64,000 nucleotides of DNA from Bacillus sp. BA3 (GCA_002835675.1 PIZR01000004.1:87381-151380); one strand, 5' to 3'. Positions 34,923 to 44,439 are shown, numbered from the stretch's first letter. The notes: a model not told the origin generated them from the letters alone. Numbers and translations are program-made.

Positions 34923-35681
34923 ATGGAAATCGTAAAATCCGGTTCGACGATTCAATCATTACAAATAGGGATGAGCATCATAGATTTACTTGCTTCCCAA
35001 AGAACTCCTTTAAGATTCTCTGATATACAGGAATTAACGGAAATAACGAAAAGTAACCTCTATAAGTATTTGAATACTTTGACTCAACTGGAGCTACTAT
35101 ATCGCGATAAGACAACCGGTATGTATCATCTTGGGAGCAAATTGATTCAATACGGAATGGCAGCGATAGGAAATGAGGATGTAACGAGCAGAATAACTCC
35201 TTATTTACAGGAAATCAGTCACCATACTTCTTGCACGGTCCTTTTTTCCGTTTGGACATACGACGGACCAATAACTGCAAAAATATGGAATTCCAACCAA
35301 AACTTAAACATCGGGGCACAGTTAGGTACGCGACTCCCGCCATCATCCTCTTCCGGAAAGGTATTCACTGTATTTCAGGATCCTTCATTGACGGCGGAAT
35401 GGATTGAAAAAGATCGTAATGTTACAGGCTCGTTCCTTAAAGAAACAAATGAATATGATGAAATTCGGAAATACAAAATAGCTTTTGCCAAAGAGCCACT
35501 TGTACCATCCGTTTCATCCATGTCCATTCCGGTTTTTAATTATAATTCGGAATTATTGGGGGCGATCACTGCCGTTGGGTTCACCGAGAGCATTCCTGAT
35601 CATTATGAAGATCCTTTAAGCCATTATTTAAGGAAGTGCTGTTTGGAAATCTCGAATATATTCGGTTATTCCGCTGAATAG
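34923..35681 (+). CDS. IclR-family transcriptional regulator
   Basis: A 252-residue regulator with an N-terminal winged helix (SLQIGMSIIDLLASQRTPLRFSDIQELTEITKSNLYKYLNTLTQLELL, about 13-60) and a C-terminal effector domain (RITPYLQEISHHTSCTVLF ... SMSIPVFNYNSELLGAITAVGF, about 90-245). IclR proteins often control aromatic catabolism from a divergent position, responding to a substrate or ring-cleavage product. Divergence from the gentisate genes makes them the likely target. AGGGAGATTGATTT precedes the ATG. Confidence 0.88.
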   Translation: MEIVKSGSTIQSLQIGMSIIDLLASQRTPLRFSDIQELTEITKSNLYKYLNTLTQLELLYRDKTTGMYHLGSKLIQYGMAAIGNEDVTSRITPYLQEISHHTSCTVLFSVWTYDGPITAKIWNSNQNLNIGAQLGTRLPPSSSSGKVFTVFQDPSLTAEWIEKDRNVTGSFLKETNEYDEIRKYKIAFAKEPLVPSVSSMSIPVFNYNSELLGAITAVGFTESIPDHYEDPLSHYLRKCCLEISNIFGYSAE

Positions 35682-35683
35682 AA

Positions 35684-35729
35684 AAAAGCAGGAAGAAGGA
35701 TTGCGATCATTCCTTTTTCCTGCTTTTAG
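35684..35729. terminator. Terminator between the iclR-type gene and yjzC
   Basis: AAAAAGCAGGAA / TTCCTGCTTTT arms with an inner GGATTGCGATCATTCC hairpin, between convergent genes. Confidence 0.85.
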
Positions 35730-35734
35730 ATGTT

Positions 35735-35914
35735 TCATGGCTTCCGCTTATATGTCCATATCCGGTTATGATTGGATGTTTCAGGAAAAGAATCCCCTGC
35801 ATCAAGCTTTACCATTTTCGGATTCACTACCGTACTGCCCGTTTCACCGATTTCTACGTAGGTCCCATTATTCGGAGCCTTCTGACCTGGCTTAAATTGA
35901 CGATTTTGCCCCAT
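35735..35914 (-). CDS. yjzC: YjzC-family small protein
   Basis: A 59-residue basic protein, MGQNRQFKPGQKAPNNGTYVEIGETGSTVVNPKMVKLDAGDSFPETSNHNRIWTYKRKP, matching the conserved YjzC-like family of spore formers. Function unknown. The ATG at 35914 has an AGGGGTGAGAT ribosome binding site; a longer in-frame start has none. In B. subtilis it sits between argF and yjzD; here the gentisate genes and clpB separate it from yjzD. Confidence 0.85.
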   Translation of the reverse strand: MGQNRQFKPGQKAPNNGTYVEIGETGSTVVNPKMVKLDAGDSFPETSNHNRIWTYKRKP

Positions 35915-36002
35915 AGATCTCACCCCTTTACATGCTTTCCCTGTTATTATTACCAGGTTCCTTCCTTTCATGTCAGAAAAATTAGGAAAGCGGCTTGAAT
36001 CA

Positions 36003-36040
36003 AAAAAGCGTCCGCTCAGAGAGCAGACGCCTTTTTTTGG
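36003..36040 (-). terminator. Terminator of the arginine operon
   Basis: GCGTCTGCT / AGCGGACGC stem on the minus strand followed by a T run, directly after argF. Confidence 0.88.
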
Positions 36041-37000
36041 TTAAGACATTAAGTCCACTAGGACCGCCTTTTGGGCATGGAGACGATTTCCGGCTTGGTG
36101 AAAAACGACGGAATTAGGTCCATCGATGACTTCAGCCGTAACCTCTTCCTCCCGATGTGCAGGCAGGCAATGCATGAATAAGTAATCTTCTTTAGCAAGT
36201 TTAACTAGCTCACCATTTATTTGATAATCTTTAAAAGCTTCCAAGCGAATACCATTCTCTATTTCCTGCCCCATGGAGGTCCAAACATCGGAATAGACGA
36301 TATCTGCATCTTTTATTGCTTCCGAAGCTGAGGTTGTCACCAAAATTTCACTGCCAGTCTCTTCTGCCACTTTTTTAGCATATGCGACGACCTTTTCATC
36401 AGGTTTGTAGGCGTCAGGACATCCAATGGAAAAATCCATTCCCATTTTTGCACAGCCTACCATTAATGAATTGGCGACATTATTGCCATCACCGATATAA
36501 CTCATCTTCAAGCCTTTTAGCTGCCCTTTTATCTCGATGATCGTCAAGAAGTCAGCAAGCACCTGACAAGGATGGGCAAGATCTGTTAACCCATTGATGA
36601 CTGGGATAGAAGCATTTTCTGACAATTCCAGGATTTTCTCATGCTCAAAGGTACGAATCATGATGCCATCAATATATTCAGAAAGGACTTTTGCAGTATC
36701 GGAAATAGTTTCACCACGTCCAATTTGCAAGTCATTGCCACTCAGGAACAAAGCATGTCCGCCAAGCTGCATCATGCCCACTTCAAAAGAAACACGGGTA
36801 CGGGTAGACGATTTTTCAAAGATCATCCCCAGCGTTTTGCCTTTTAAAGGCGTATATTCTTCACCAGCTTGCAATTTGCCTTTAATGGTCTGCGCAAGTT
36901 TTAACAAATCTGCAATTGCCGTTGGTGTAGACTCCTTCATGGTCAAAAAATCTTTTCCATTTAAAATCTTCGCTTGTGTCGGTGCCGTCATTGAACTCAT
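36041..37000 (-). CDS. argF: Ornithine carbamoyltransferase
   Basis: ArgF makes citrulline from ornithine and carbamoyl phosphate in the cytosol. The 319-residue protein has the carbamoyl-phosphate motif SSTRTRVSFEVG (about 58-69), HPCQVLADFLTI (about 135) and MHCLPAHREEEVT (about 270), which contains the catalytic Cys. The ATG at 37000 overlaps the carB stop codon (ATGA) with AAAGGAG upstream, so translation is coupled to carB. It is the last gene of argCJBD-carAB-argF; argG and argH are not in this window. Confidence 0.96.
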   Translation of the reverse strand: MSSMTAPTQAKILNGKDFLTMKESTPTAIADLLKLAQTIKGKLQAGEEYTPLKGKTLGMIFEKSSTRTRVSFEVGMMQLGGHALFLSGNDLQIGRGETISDTAKVLSEYIDGIMIRTFEHEKILELSENASIPVINGLTDLAHPCQVLADFLTIIEIKGQLKGLKMSYIGDGNNVANSLMVGCAKMGMDFSIGCPDAYKPDEKVVAYAKKVAEETGSEILVTTSASEAIKDADIVYSDVWTSMGQEIENGIRLEAFKDYQINGELVKLAKEDYLFMHCLPAHREEEVTAEVIDGPNSVVFHQAGNRLHAQKAVLVDLMS

Positions 37001-40000
37001 ACGTGTGACACTCCTTTCGAATATGGTACAAGCCATTCCTGAAGTGAGTTCACCCCTGGATCAGCATTTTCTAACGATTGTAGATAGGCCTTGAACGTCT
37101 CTTCTTCCGTAAATGCAAGCAGTCGGTATTTCGCTGCAAGTAACCTTAGCTTCTTATCTTCCTCTGTCGTTCCATATGCCAAAACTACCGCCGCATTTCC
37201 TTCATTTAACCATTTATCAAAATCCGAATTCCCCAATATCAAACCTGCTTCTTTGATTTGGTCTAACAAATCTTCACTTAATTGGACAGATTCTGATTGA
37301 TAAACACCAGTAGTATGTTTAGCTTTTTGAGCATGGAATACTTTTGTCAAAGCTTCATTTACCGTTTCCCCGATGGCGATCCCTTCACCCGTTGATTTCA
37401 TTTCCGGACCTACTTTCGAATCAAGTCCGCTTAGTGCAAATGTAGAGAATACGGGATATTTGACGACTGCATATGGAATTTCATCCATTAAGCCCGTTTT
37501 TTCGAACGCGTTCGACAGTGAATATTTCCCAAGCAATATTTTTGTCGCTATTTGCACCAAGGAAACATCGGTCACTTTACTGATGATTGGAATTGTCCGA
37601 CTTGCACGAGGATTCACTTCCAATACATAAACACTATTTCCCTCAATCACGAATTGGATGTTCATAAGTCCTTTATAACCAAGTTCACTAACTAGTTTTT
37701 TAGCATAAAGGGTCATTTTATCTTTGATATCATCCGTTAAGGATTGAGCTGGCAATAATGCCATGCTATCCCCTGAATGGACGCCTGCTTTCTCTATATG
37801 TTCGGCAATGATGGGAATGTATACATCATTTCCATCCGCAATCAAATCGATTTCGGCTTCCTTTCCTGGAATATAGGAATCGATCAACACTGGATAGACA
37901 AGTGCCGTTCCATTTGCCATTCTATTCAACAAGCTTTCCTTGGAGCGGATGATTTCCATTCCCTGGCCGCCAATTACATAGGATGGGCGTAAAAGCACCG
38001 GAAAGCCGATTGCCTCTGCACTTGCAATTAATTGTTCATCACCATTAGCCATAGAACCCGGTACATGCGGGATATCCAGTTTTTGAAGAAGCTGATAAAA
38101 ACGATCACGATCTTCTAATTGATCAAGTGTATCGAAGGAAGTCCCCAACAAATTGACACCGTATTCTTCCAGGCCTTTTGCCAGGTTTATCGCAGTCTGC
38201 CCACCAAATTGGACGATAACATCTTTAATATCTTCCGCTTCTATTACATTAAGAACATATTCAAGAGTCAACGGTTCGAAATAAAGGCGATCTGCCGTCG
38301 CAAAATCCGTGCTTACCGTTTCCGGATTATTATTGATCATGATCGTTTCAACATTTTCATCCTGGAGTGCATAAACACCGTGAACCGAACAGTAATCAAA
38401 TTCTATTCCCTGCCCGATGCGGATCGGACCGCTGCCAATCATCAAGACTTTCTTTTTATCAGTTTTTTTCTGTTCGTTCTCACCAAAATATGTTGAATAG
38501 TGATAGTTCGTATGTGATTCGAACTCGGCTGCACATGTATCAACCGTTTTGTAGACAGCCGTAAGGCCCAGTGATTTGCGGTGTGCTCTCACTTCCATCT
38601 CACTTACTTTCCATACGGAAGCAAGATAGCGGTCGGAAAAGCCCTTTTCCTTGTATGTCTGCAGTTCATCCTTTGTTACCTGATCGATTGCCTTAGATTC
38701 AATCTCAAATTCATAATGGATCAATGACGCAAAGGATTTAAGGAAGAAATAATCTATGGCTGTCGCTTCATGGATTTCTTCAATCGTCACGCCTTTTCTA
38801 AGCATTTCAAAAATGACAAATATTCGTTCATCGGATTTTTCGGCAAGCTTTTCCCAAAGTTCAGGAACCGATTTATTTTTCAGTGATGATAGCTGCAGCC
38901 CAATCGTTTTCAATTCCAAAGAATCGACGGCCTTTTGGACTCCCCCTTCAAAGCTGCGGTGTAAAGCCATCACTTCACCAGTCGCCTTCATCTGTGTTCC
39001 CAATTTGCGGTTGGCGGTCGTGAATTTATCGAATGGCCACCTCGGAAACTTCACCGCTACGTAGTCAAGAGCAGGTTCGAAGCTTGAGTATGTGCTTTTC
39101 GTTACTGGATTGATGAGTTCCGATAAATCGTAGCCGACAGCGAGCTTTGCGGCAATGCGTGCTATCGGATAGCCTGTTGCTTTGGAAGCCAGTGCCGATG
39201 AACGGCTGACGCGCGGGTTTACTTCTATTAAATAATATTGCTTGCTATTCGGATCAAGGGCAAATTGAATGTTACAGCCGCCTATGATACCTAAAGCAGA
39301 AATGATTTTAATGGATGCGGCACGCAGCATCTGAAACTCATCGTCCGATAAAGTCTGTGATGGTGCCACGACGATCGAATCACCTGTATGGATCCCTACC
39401 GGATCGATATTTTCCATATTACAGATGGTAATGCACGTATTGTTTCCGTCTCGCATAACCTCATATTCGACTTCCTTATAACCAGCTATGCTTCTTTCAA
39501 TCAAGCATTGTGTAATCGGGCTTTCTTGAAGTCCGCCCCGTACAAGTTCCTTAAAGATGTCCAGTGAATCGGCAATACCACCGCCAGTTCCGCCGAGTGT
39601 ATAAGCGGGACGAACGATGATGGGGAAACCGATTTTGTCGGCAAAAGCCAGCGCTTCTTCAAGTGTATGGACAATCGTACTGTCGGGAACGGGTTCACCT
39701 ATTTCAAACATCAACTCACGGAACAGTTCACGATCCTCCCCTTTTTTGATGGAATCGATCGGGGTTCCCAATAATTTGACATTATATTTTTCAAGTACTC
39801 CAGCATCATCCAATTGATAAGCAAGATTCAATCCTGTTTGACCGCCTAATGTAGCGAGCAGGCCATCCGGCTTTTCTTTGGAAATGATCTTTTCCAGTAC
39901 ATCAACTGTTAAAGGTTCGAAATAGACAGCATCCGCATTCATATCATCAGTCATGATCGTTGCTGGATTGTTGTTGACCAGTATGACTTTATATCCTTCT

Positions 40001-40116
40001 TCCTTTAAAGCAAGGCAGGCCTGTGTACCTGCATAATCGAATTCGGCGGCCTGCCCGATGACAATCGGCCCCGAACCAATCACTAAAATGGTCTGTATCG
40101 TGTCGTCCTTAGGCAT
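36997..40116 (-). CDS. carB: Carbamoyl-phosphate synthase large subunit, arginine type
   Basis: This large subunit makes carbamoyl phosphate from bicarbonate, ATP and ammonia passed from CarA. It has 1039 residues in two duplicated synthetase halves, each starting with a glycine-rich loop (VIGSGPIVIGQAAEFDYAG at the N terminus and MIGSGPIRIGQGIEFDYCSVH in the middle), each with an ATP-grasp domain (RPAYTLGGTGGG and RPSYVIGGQGME). The C-terminal allosteric domain is short, as in the arginine-specific enzyme of Bacillus. The ATG at 40116 lies within the last codons of carA (8-base overlap), preceded by GGGAGAG. Confidence 0.96.
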   Translation of the reverse strand: MPKDDTIQTILVIGSGPIVIGQAAEFDYAGTQACLALKEEGYKVILVNNNPATIMTDDMNADAVYFEPLTVDVLEKIISKEKPDGLLATLGGQTGLNLAYQLDDAGVLEKYNVKLLGTPIDSIKKGEDRELFRELMFEIGEPVPDSTIVHTLEEALAFADKIGFPIIVRPAYTLGGTGGGIADSLDIFKELVRGGLQESPITQCLIERSIAGYKEVEYEVMRDGNNTCITICNMENIDPVGIHTGDSIVVAPSQTLSDDEFQMLRAASIKIISALGIIGGCNIQFALDPNSKQYYLIEVNPRVSRSSALASKATGYPIARIAAKLAVGYDLSELINPVTKSTYSSFEPALDYVAVKFPRWPFDKFTTANRKLGTQMKATGEVMALHRSFEGGVQKAVDSLELKTIGLQLSSLKNKSVPELWEKLAEKSDERIFVIFEMLRKGVTIEEIHEATAIDYFFLKSFASLIHYEFEIESKAIDQVTKDELQTYKEKGFSDRYLASVWKVSEMEVRAHRKSLGLTAVYKTVDTCAAEFESHTNYHYSTYFGENEQKKTDKKKVLMIGSGPIRIGQGIEFDYCSVHGVYALQDENVETIMINNNPETVSTDFATADRLYFEPLTLEYVLNVIEAEDIKDVIVQFGGQTAINLAKGLEEYGVNLLGTSFDTLDQLEDRDRFYQLLQKLDIPHVPGSMANGDEQLIASAEAIGFPVLLRPSYVIGGQGMEIIRSKESLLNRMANGTALVYPVLIDSYIPGKEAEIDLIADGNDVYIPIIAEHIEKAGVHSGDSMALLPAQSLTDDIKDKMTLYAKKLVSELGYKGLMNIQFVIEGNSVYVLEVNPRASRTIPIISKVTDVSLVQIATKILLGKYSLSNAFEKTGLMDEIPYAVVKYPVFSTFALSGLDSKVGPEMKSTGEGIAIGETVNEALTKVFHAQKAKHTTGVYQSESVQLSEDLLDQIKEAGLILGNSDFDKWLNEGNAAVVLAYGTTEEDKKLRLLAAKYRLLAFTEEETFKAYLQSLENADPGVNSLQEWLVPYSKGVSHV

Positions 40117-41191
40117 AAGCTTTTTCTCTCCCGCTATAATCATTTATCATTTGTAAAAAGTCGTTGAATAGTAATGAACTCTCGATAGGTCCTGGATTAG
40201 CCTCTGGGTGGTACTGGGTAGTGAAGATTGGCAAGTCTTCATGCATGAGCCCCTCAACCGTGTTATCATTCACGTTTCTGAACCTCACCTGCAGTGATGT
40301 TCCTTGCAGGCTCGGTTCATCAACCTCATAACTATGATTCTGCGAACTCATATACACCTTTTTCGTTTTCAAATCGACCACGGGCTGATTCGCACCGCGA
40401 TGTCCAAACAGCATTTTTTTTGTATTTCCGCCTAAGGCAAGGGCCGTTAATTGATGACCGAGGCAGATGCCCATCGTTGGAAAATTCGTAATGATCTTTT
40501 TAATGTTTCCTAAGAGGTATTCAAGCTGTTTTGGATCCCCAGGCCCATTTGAAAGCAAAATGCCATCTGGCTTCAAGTCCTTGATTTGCTCGAATTCCGT
40601 ATCGAATGGTACGACAGAGACTCGGCAGCCTTGCTCGACCAATGAATCCAATATGGATTTTTTATAACCGAAATCCATCATCACAACGTGCTTGTCGCCT
40701 TCCCCAAAGCTCTCGATAACCTTTGTGGATACCTCAGCTACATGGGCTGATAAACCAATCAGGCCGGGTGCGACAGTATATTTTTCTTCTGCTGTGATGA
40801 CTGCCTGCATGGAACCTTCCTGTCTTATATTCTTAACGACCGCTCTTGTGTCAACATGGCTTAAAAGAGGGATGTTCCACTTGTCTAAATATTCACCAAG
40901 TGAATATTCAGCCTGATAATGGGAATGGCTCATATTCCCTTCATATACAATCACACCGGCAACATGCGGCTTCTTACTTTCAAAATCATGTTCATTGATT
41001 CCGTAATTTCCGATTAGCGGGTATGTGAAGATGACAATCTGGTCCTTATATGAAGGATCTGTCAACACTTCTTGATATCCGGTCATTCCTGTGAAAAAGA
41101 CAATCTCTCCAGTGATCGTTTTTTCAGTAGATTTAGTCAGCAGTTCCCCTTCAAAGACGGAACCATTCTCTAAATATAGATAGCTTTTCAT
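40109..41191 (-). CDS. carA: Carbamoyl-phosphate synthase small subunit, arginine type
   Basis: CarA is the glutamine amidotransferase subunit, delivering ammonia to CarB. The 360-residue protein has an N-terminal CPSase_sm domain (LYLENGSVFEGELLTKS...FFTGMTGYQEVLTDPSYKDQI) and a C-terminal class I amidotransferase: nucleophile Cys in GICLGHQLTALALGG (about 245) and His/Glu in TTQYHPEANPGP (about 330). Placement inside the arg cluster marks it as the arginine-regulated pair, distinct from the pyrimidine pair. AGAGGTGA precedes the ATG at 41191. Two candidate ARG boxes lie in the gap from argD. Confidence 0.95.
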   Translation of the reverse strand: MKSYLYLENGSVFEGELLTKSTEKTITGEIVFFTGMTGYQEVLTDPSYKDQIVIFTYPLIGNYGINEHDFESKKPHVAGVIVYEGNMSHSHYQAEYSLGEYLDKWNIPLLSHVDTRAVVKNIRQEGSMQAVITAEEKYTVAPGLIGLSAHVAEVSTKVIESFGEGDKHVVMMDFGYKKSILDSLVEQGCRVSVVPFDTEFEQIKDLKPDGILLSNGPGDPKQLEYLLGNIKKIITNFPTMGICLGHQLTALALGGNTKKMLFGHRGANQPVVDLKTKKVYMSSQNHSYEVDEPSLQGTSLQVRFRNVNDNTVEGLMHEDLPIFTTQYHPEANPGPIESSLLFNDFLQMINDYSGREKAYA

Positions 41192-41230
41192 GATCTTCAC
41201 CTCTTTAGATGATGTATATTTATATATACA

Positions 41231-41268
41231 ATAGCATAATTATTCATTTTGTTCTATAAAAATTCAAT
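41231..41268 (-). promoter_or_regulatory. Tandem candidate ARG boxes upstream of carA
   Basis: Two 18-bp AhrC/ArgR-like boxes lie side by side with a 2-bp gap: 41231-41248 (minus strand AATGAATAATTATGCTAT, 13 of 18 to CATGAATAAAAATKCAAK) and 41251-41268 (inverted, minus strand ATTGAATTTTTATAGAAC, 14 of 18). Centre-to-centre spacing is 20 bp, two helical turns. They lie between argD and carA, so a secondary arginine-repressed promoter is possible. Confidence 0.55.
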
Positions 41269-41272
41269 AAAT

Positions 41273-42424
41273 TTAGACAGTTTGTTTTATTGCCAATACT
41301 TTTTTAATTTTATTTATCGCCCTATCGATCTCCGATTCGGTAACTGTCAGGGATGGGAGTAAACGAAGTACTTTAGGACCTGCACTCAATACAAGTAAGC
41401 CCTCTTCTTGCAGTTCCATTAAAAACACCTGAACATCTTGTTTACACTCAATTCCAACCATCATTCCCAGACCGCGAATCTCTTTCACTTCTTCCATGCC
41501 CTTCAATGCTTTTGCCAATTGGCTTTTAAGGTATTCAGCCTTTGAAACGGTTTCTTTTAAAAACCCTGAATGGAAAATTTCCTTTAACACAGCTTCAGCT
41601 GCTGAGACACTGACGGGATTACCTCCAAAAGTGGATCCATGACTTCCAGGGTTAAAAAACTCAGACAGCGCTTCCTTCCCAATCATCGCCCCGATTGGCA
41701 GGCCATTTCCCAGTCCTTTTGCAGAAGTGATGATGTCCGGTTGGATATTGAAATGCTGGAATGCGAATGGCTTCCCTGTACGCCCTATCCCCGTCTGAAT
41801 TTCATCTATGATGATGAGAACCCCGTGTTCTTGGCATTTAGTTTGAATAGCGTCCAGATATGATTGCTGTACAACATGTATGCCGCCTTCTCCCTGAACG
41901 ATTTCAATCATTACAGCTGCCGTATTTTCATCAATGGCTGCTGTCATCGCTTCATTATCATTAAATGGAACATATTCGAACGAAGCTAGCATCGGTCCGA
42001 AACCAGTCTTGATTTTTTCCTGCCCCGTTGCAGCCATCGTTGCAAACGTACGGCCATGGAAAGACTGCTGACATGTGACAATTTTGCTTTTCCCGGTAGC
42101 TTTACGTGCTAGTTTGATAGCTGCCTCATTCGCCTCGGCACCGCTGTTGGCAAAGAATACCTGACTTAAACCAGAGGCATCAGCCAGCATTTTTGCTGTC
42201 CGTTCCTGTATGGAACTTTGAAACATATTCGATACATGCCAATATTTATCAAGCTGTTCCGTGACGGCCGTTTTTACCTTCTCATGACAATGTCCAAGAT
42301 TCACTACCCCGATTCCGGATGTGAAATCCAAATACTCTTTACCTGTTACACTCGTAATCTTCAATCCTGACGCTTTTCTTGGCTCAATGTTCCACCTTGC
42401 ATATGTTGGAAATAAAGAACTCAT
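41273..42424 (-). CDS. argD: Acetylornithine aminotransferase
   Basis: This PLP-dependent class III aminotransferase converts N-acetylglutamate semialdehyde to N-acetylornithine. It has 383 residues. The cofactor-binding parts are FANSGAEANEAAIKLARKAT (about 92-111), IIIDEIQTGIGRTGKPFAFQ (about 200) and the Schiff-base Lys in DIITSAKGLGNGLPIGAMIG (about 236), then STFGGNPVSVSAAEAVL. The ATG overlaps the stop codon of argB (ATGA). Confidence 0.96.
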   Translation of the reverse strand: MSSLFPTYARWNIEPRKASGLKITSVTGKEYLDFTSGIGVVNLGHCHEKVKTAVTEQLDKYWHVSNMFQSSIQERTAKMLADASGLSQVFFANSGAEANEAAIKLARKATGKSKIVTCQQSFHGRTFATMAATGQEKIKTGFGPMLASFEYVPFNDNEAMTAAIDENTAAVMIEIVQGEGGIHVVQQSYLDAIQTKCQEHGVLIIIDEIQTGIGRTGKPFAFQHFNIQPDIITSAKGLGNGLPIGAMIGKEALSEFFNPGSHGSTFGGNPVSVSAAEAVLKEIFHSGFLKETVSKAEYLKSQLAKALKGMEEVKEIRGLGMMVGIECKQDVQVFLMELQEEGLLVLSAGPKVLRLLPSLTVTESEIDRAINKIKKVLAIKQTV

Positions 42425-43194
42425 TGTAATACCCCTTCCTCCTGAAGAAATTTCGTACCGATGAATTGACCGCCTTGATAAAAATGATCTTTCCCACTAA
42501 CGATCATCACTTCTTCAATCCCTTTATTCAGCACCGACAACGCTGTATTGACCTTCGGGATCATTCCCCCATGGATACTTCCATCCATGATCATATTCTT
42601 CGTTTCCGTTTCATTCAATTTCTCGATGATCTGCCCGTTCTTCAAGACCCCTTTAACATCGGTTACAAATAAACACATATCGGCCGATAGTGCCTTCGCT
42701 ACAGATCCTGCAGCCATATCGGCATTCACATTTAATTTAGTGCCATCTTCGGTAGTTGAAATGGGCGTCAATACCGGACAATAACCTTTTTCGAATAAAA
42801 GCCCGAATAATTCCGTATTGACTTGTTGTATTTCACCAACAGCTCCAAGTTTCTTTTCATCGATATAATCACCTGTGAGAATTCCGCCGTCTGAGCCATT
42901 TAACCCGACTGCCTTGATGCCATGAGCCTCCAATTTATGAACGAGGCTTCGGTTTGATTTGCCTGCCAGCATAAGTTCCACAATTTCCAACACTTCAGTG
43001 GTCGTTTTTCTTAACCCATCTTCAAATACAGGTTCAATTTCAAATTTTTCAAGCATTGAATTTATATCAGGGCCGCCTCCATGCACAAAGACGATATGGT
43101 AGCCGCGGTTTTGTAACTCTTTAACACTATTGAAAAACGACTCCGATAACTCGTTAATGATGCTGCCGCCGCACTTAATGACTAATATGTCCAT
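42421..43194 (-). CDS. argB: Acetylglutamate kinase
   Basis: This amino-acid-kinase-fold enzyme phosphorylates N-acetylglutamate. The 257-residue protein has the ATP-binding KCGGSIINEL (about 6), VFVHGGGPDINSMLEKFEI (about 38) and NVNADMAAGSVAKALSADMCLFVTDVKGVL (about 155-185). There is no N-terminal arginine-sensing helix, so feedback inhibition by arginine is not expected at this step. The ATG at 43194 is taken because AGAGGTGA lies six bases before it; the upstream GTG overlaps that ribosome binding site. Confidence 0.95.
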   Translation of the reverse strand: MDILVIKCGGSIINELSESFFNSVKELQNRGYHIVFVHGGGPDINSMLEKFEIEPVFEDGLRKTTTEVLEIVELMLAGKSNRSLVHKLEAHGIKAVGLNGSDGGILTGDYIDEKKLGAVGEIQQVNTELFGLLFEKGYCPVLTPISTTEDGTKLNVNADMAAGSVAKALSADMCLFVTDVKGVLKNGQIIEKLNETETKNMIMDGSIHGGMIPKVNTALSVLNKGIEEVMIVSGKDHFYQGGQFIGTKFLQEEGVLQ

Positions 43195-43206
43195 ACTTTT
43201 CACCTC

Positions 43207-44439
43207 TTACGAACGATAGCTTCCGTTTATTTTCACATAATCATAGGTTAAATCGCAGCCCCATGCCGTGCCTGATTCATTACCATCTTTCAAATAAACA
43301 TTAATGATGATACTTTCATTTTCCAAGTATGCTTTGGCATCTTCCTCAGAAAACATTATTGGCTCACCATCTTTAAGTACGACAATGTCACCAAAAACGA
43401 TCGTTGTTTGATCGGGATTGAATACCACTCCGCTTCTTCCCATCGCAGCAATGATTCGTCCCCAGTTTGCATCCGCTCCAAAAGCTGCCGTTTTCACTAG
43501 ATTTGACCCAACGATCGTCTTCGCCATCATCTGTGAATCTTGCTTCGTATTCATGCCATGAACATTCACTTCTATCAGTTTTGTGGCACCTTCTCCGTCT
43601 TTCGCAATTTGTTTTGCGAGATTTTCCGAAGTTTGCTTTAATAATTCCAGGAAGATGGACCATTCCGGATGGTCAGGTGTCAAAGGTTCATTGTTCGCTT
43701 CTCCATTCGCGAGCACCAACACCATGTCGTTCGTTGAACAGTCGCCATCAACCGTGATTTGATTGAATGTATCATTGGTAATCGAGGATAGTGCCTGCTG
43801 TAAATCAGCCGGTTCAATTACAGCATCCGTCGTAATGAAGCCGAGCATTGTGGCCATGTTTGGATGAATCATTCCCGAGCCCTTTGCAGCACCGCCCATT
43901 TTCACGGTTTTGCCGTCAATGATTGTTTCATAACCACAGCTCTTCGTTACGATATCCGTTGTTAAAATGGCTGTACCAAAAGCTTCAGCAGCTTCGGGTG
44001 TATTTTCTGGCTGCAATGACGCTATGCCTTTCCTTACCTTTTCCATTTCCATGAATTCCCCTATGACTCCTGTTGAAGCCACTGCAAATGAATGGTCCTC
44101 CAAACCGAACTTTTGAGCAGCAAGCTTCCTCATTTCCTTTGCATCTTTTAAACCCTGTTCACCTGTACAAGCATTCGCACAAGCACTATTCACTACAATG
44201 CCGTGTAGTTTCCCAGTAACGGCAATGCTGTCTTTCGTTACATTGATTGGAGCTGCTTGAACTATATTTTGTGTATAAACGGCAGCGGCTGATGCTGGGA
44301 CATCGGTAAAAATGATGCCAACGTCCTTTTTAGAATAGCGTAATCCTGCATGGACACCTGACGCTTTGAACCCTTGGGGCATTAAAATGTTTCCTTCTTG
44401 AATATGTTTGATTTCTTCAACTTGCTGTAGTGTATTCAT
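43207..44439 (-). CDS. argJ: Bifunctional ornithine acetyltransferase / N-acetylglutamate synthase
   Basis: ArgJ transfers the acetyl group from N-acetylornithine to glutamate and may also use acetyl-CoA, making the pathway cyclic. The 410-residue precursor has the self-cleavage site in HPNMATMLGFITTDAV, where Thr becomes the N-terminal nucleophile of the beta chain, and the oxyanion region STGVIGEFM. The C terminus ends DYVKINGSYRS as in the family. GGAGGGAAAC precedes the ATG. The single operon copy of argJ means no argE or argA is required here. Confidence 0.95.
   Translation of the reverse strand: MNTLQQVEEIKHIQEGNILMPQGFKASGVHAGLRYSKKDVGIIFTDVPASAAAVYTQNIVQAAPINVTKDSIAVTGKLHGIVVNSACANACTGEQGLKDAKEMRKLAAQKFGLEDHSFAVASTGVIGEFMEMEKVRKGIASLQPENTPEAAEAFGTAILTTDIVTKSCGYETIIDGKTVKMGGAAKGSGMIHPNMATMLGFITTDAVIEPADLQQALSSITNDTFNQITVDGDCSTNDMVLVLANGEANNEPLTPDHPEWSIFLELLKQTSENLAKQIAKDGEGATKLIEVNVHGMNTKQDSQMMAKTIVGSNLVKTAAFGADANWGRIIAAMGRSGVVFNPDQTTIVFGDIVVLKDGEPIMFSEEDAKAYLENESIIINVYLKDGNESGTAWGCDLTYDYVKINGSYRS

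Noticed and set aside
39501-39698. Short frames antisense to carB, clpB and other large genes
   Set aside because: They are shadows of strongly coding sequence, with no ribosome binding sites.
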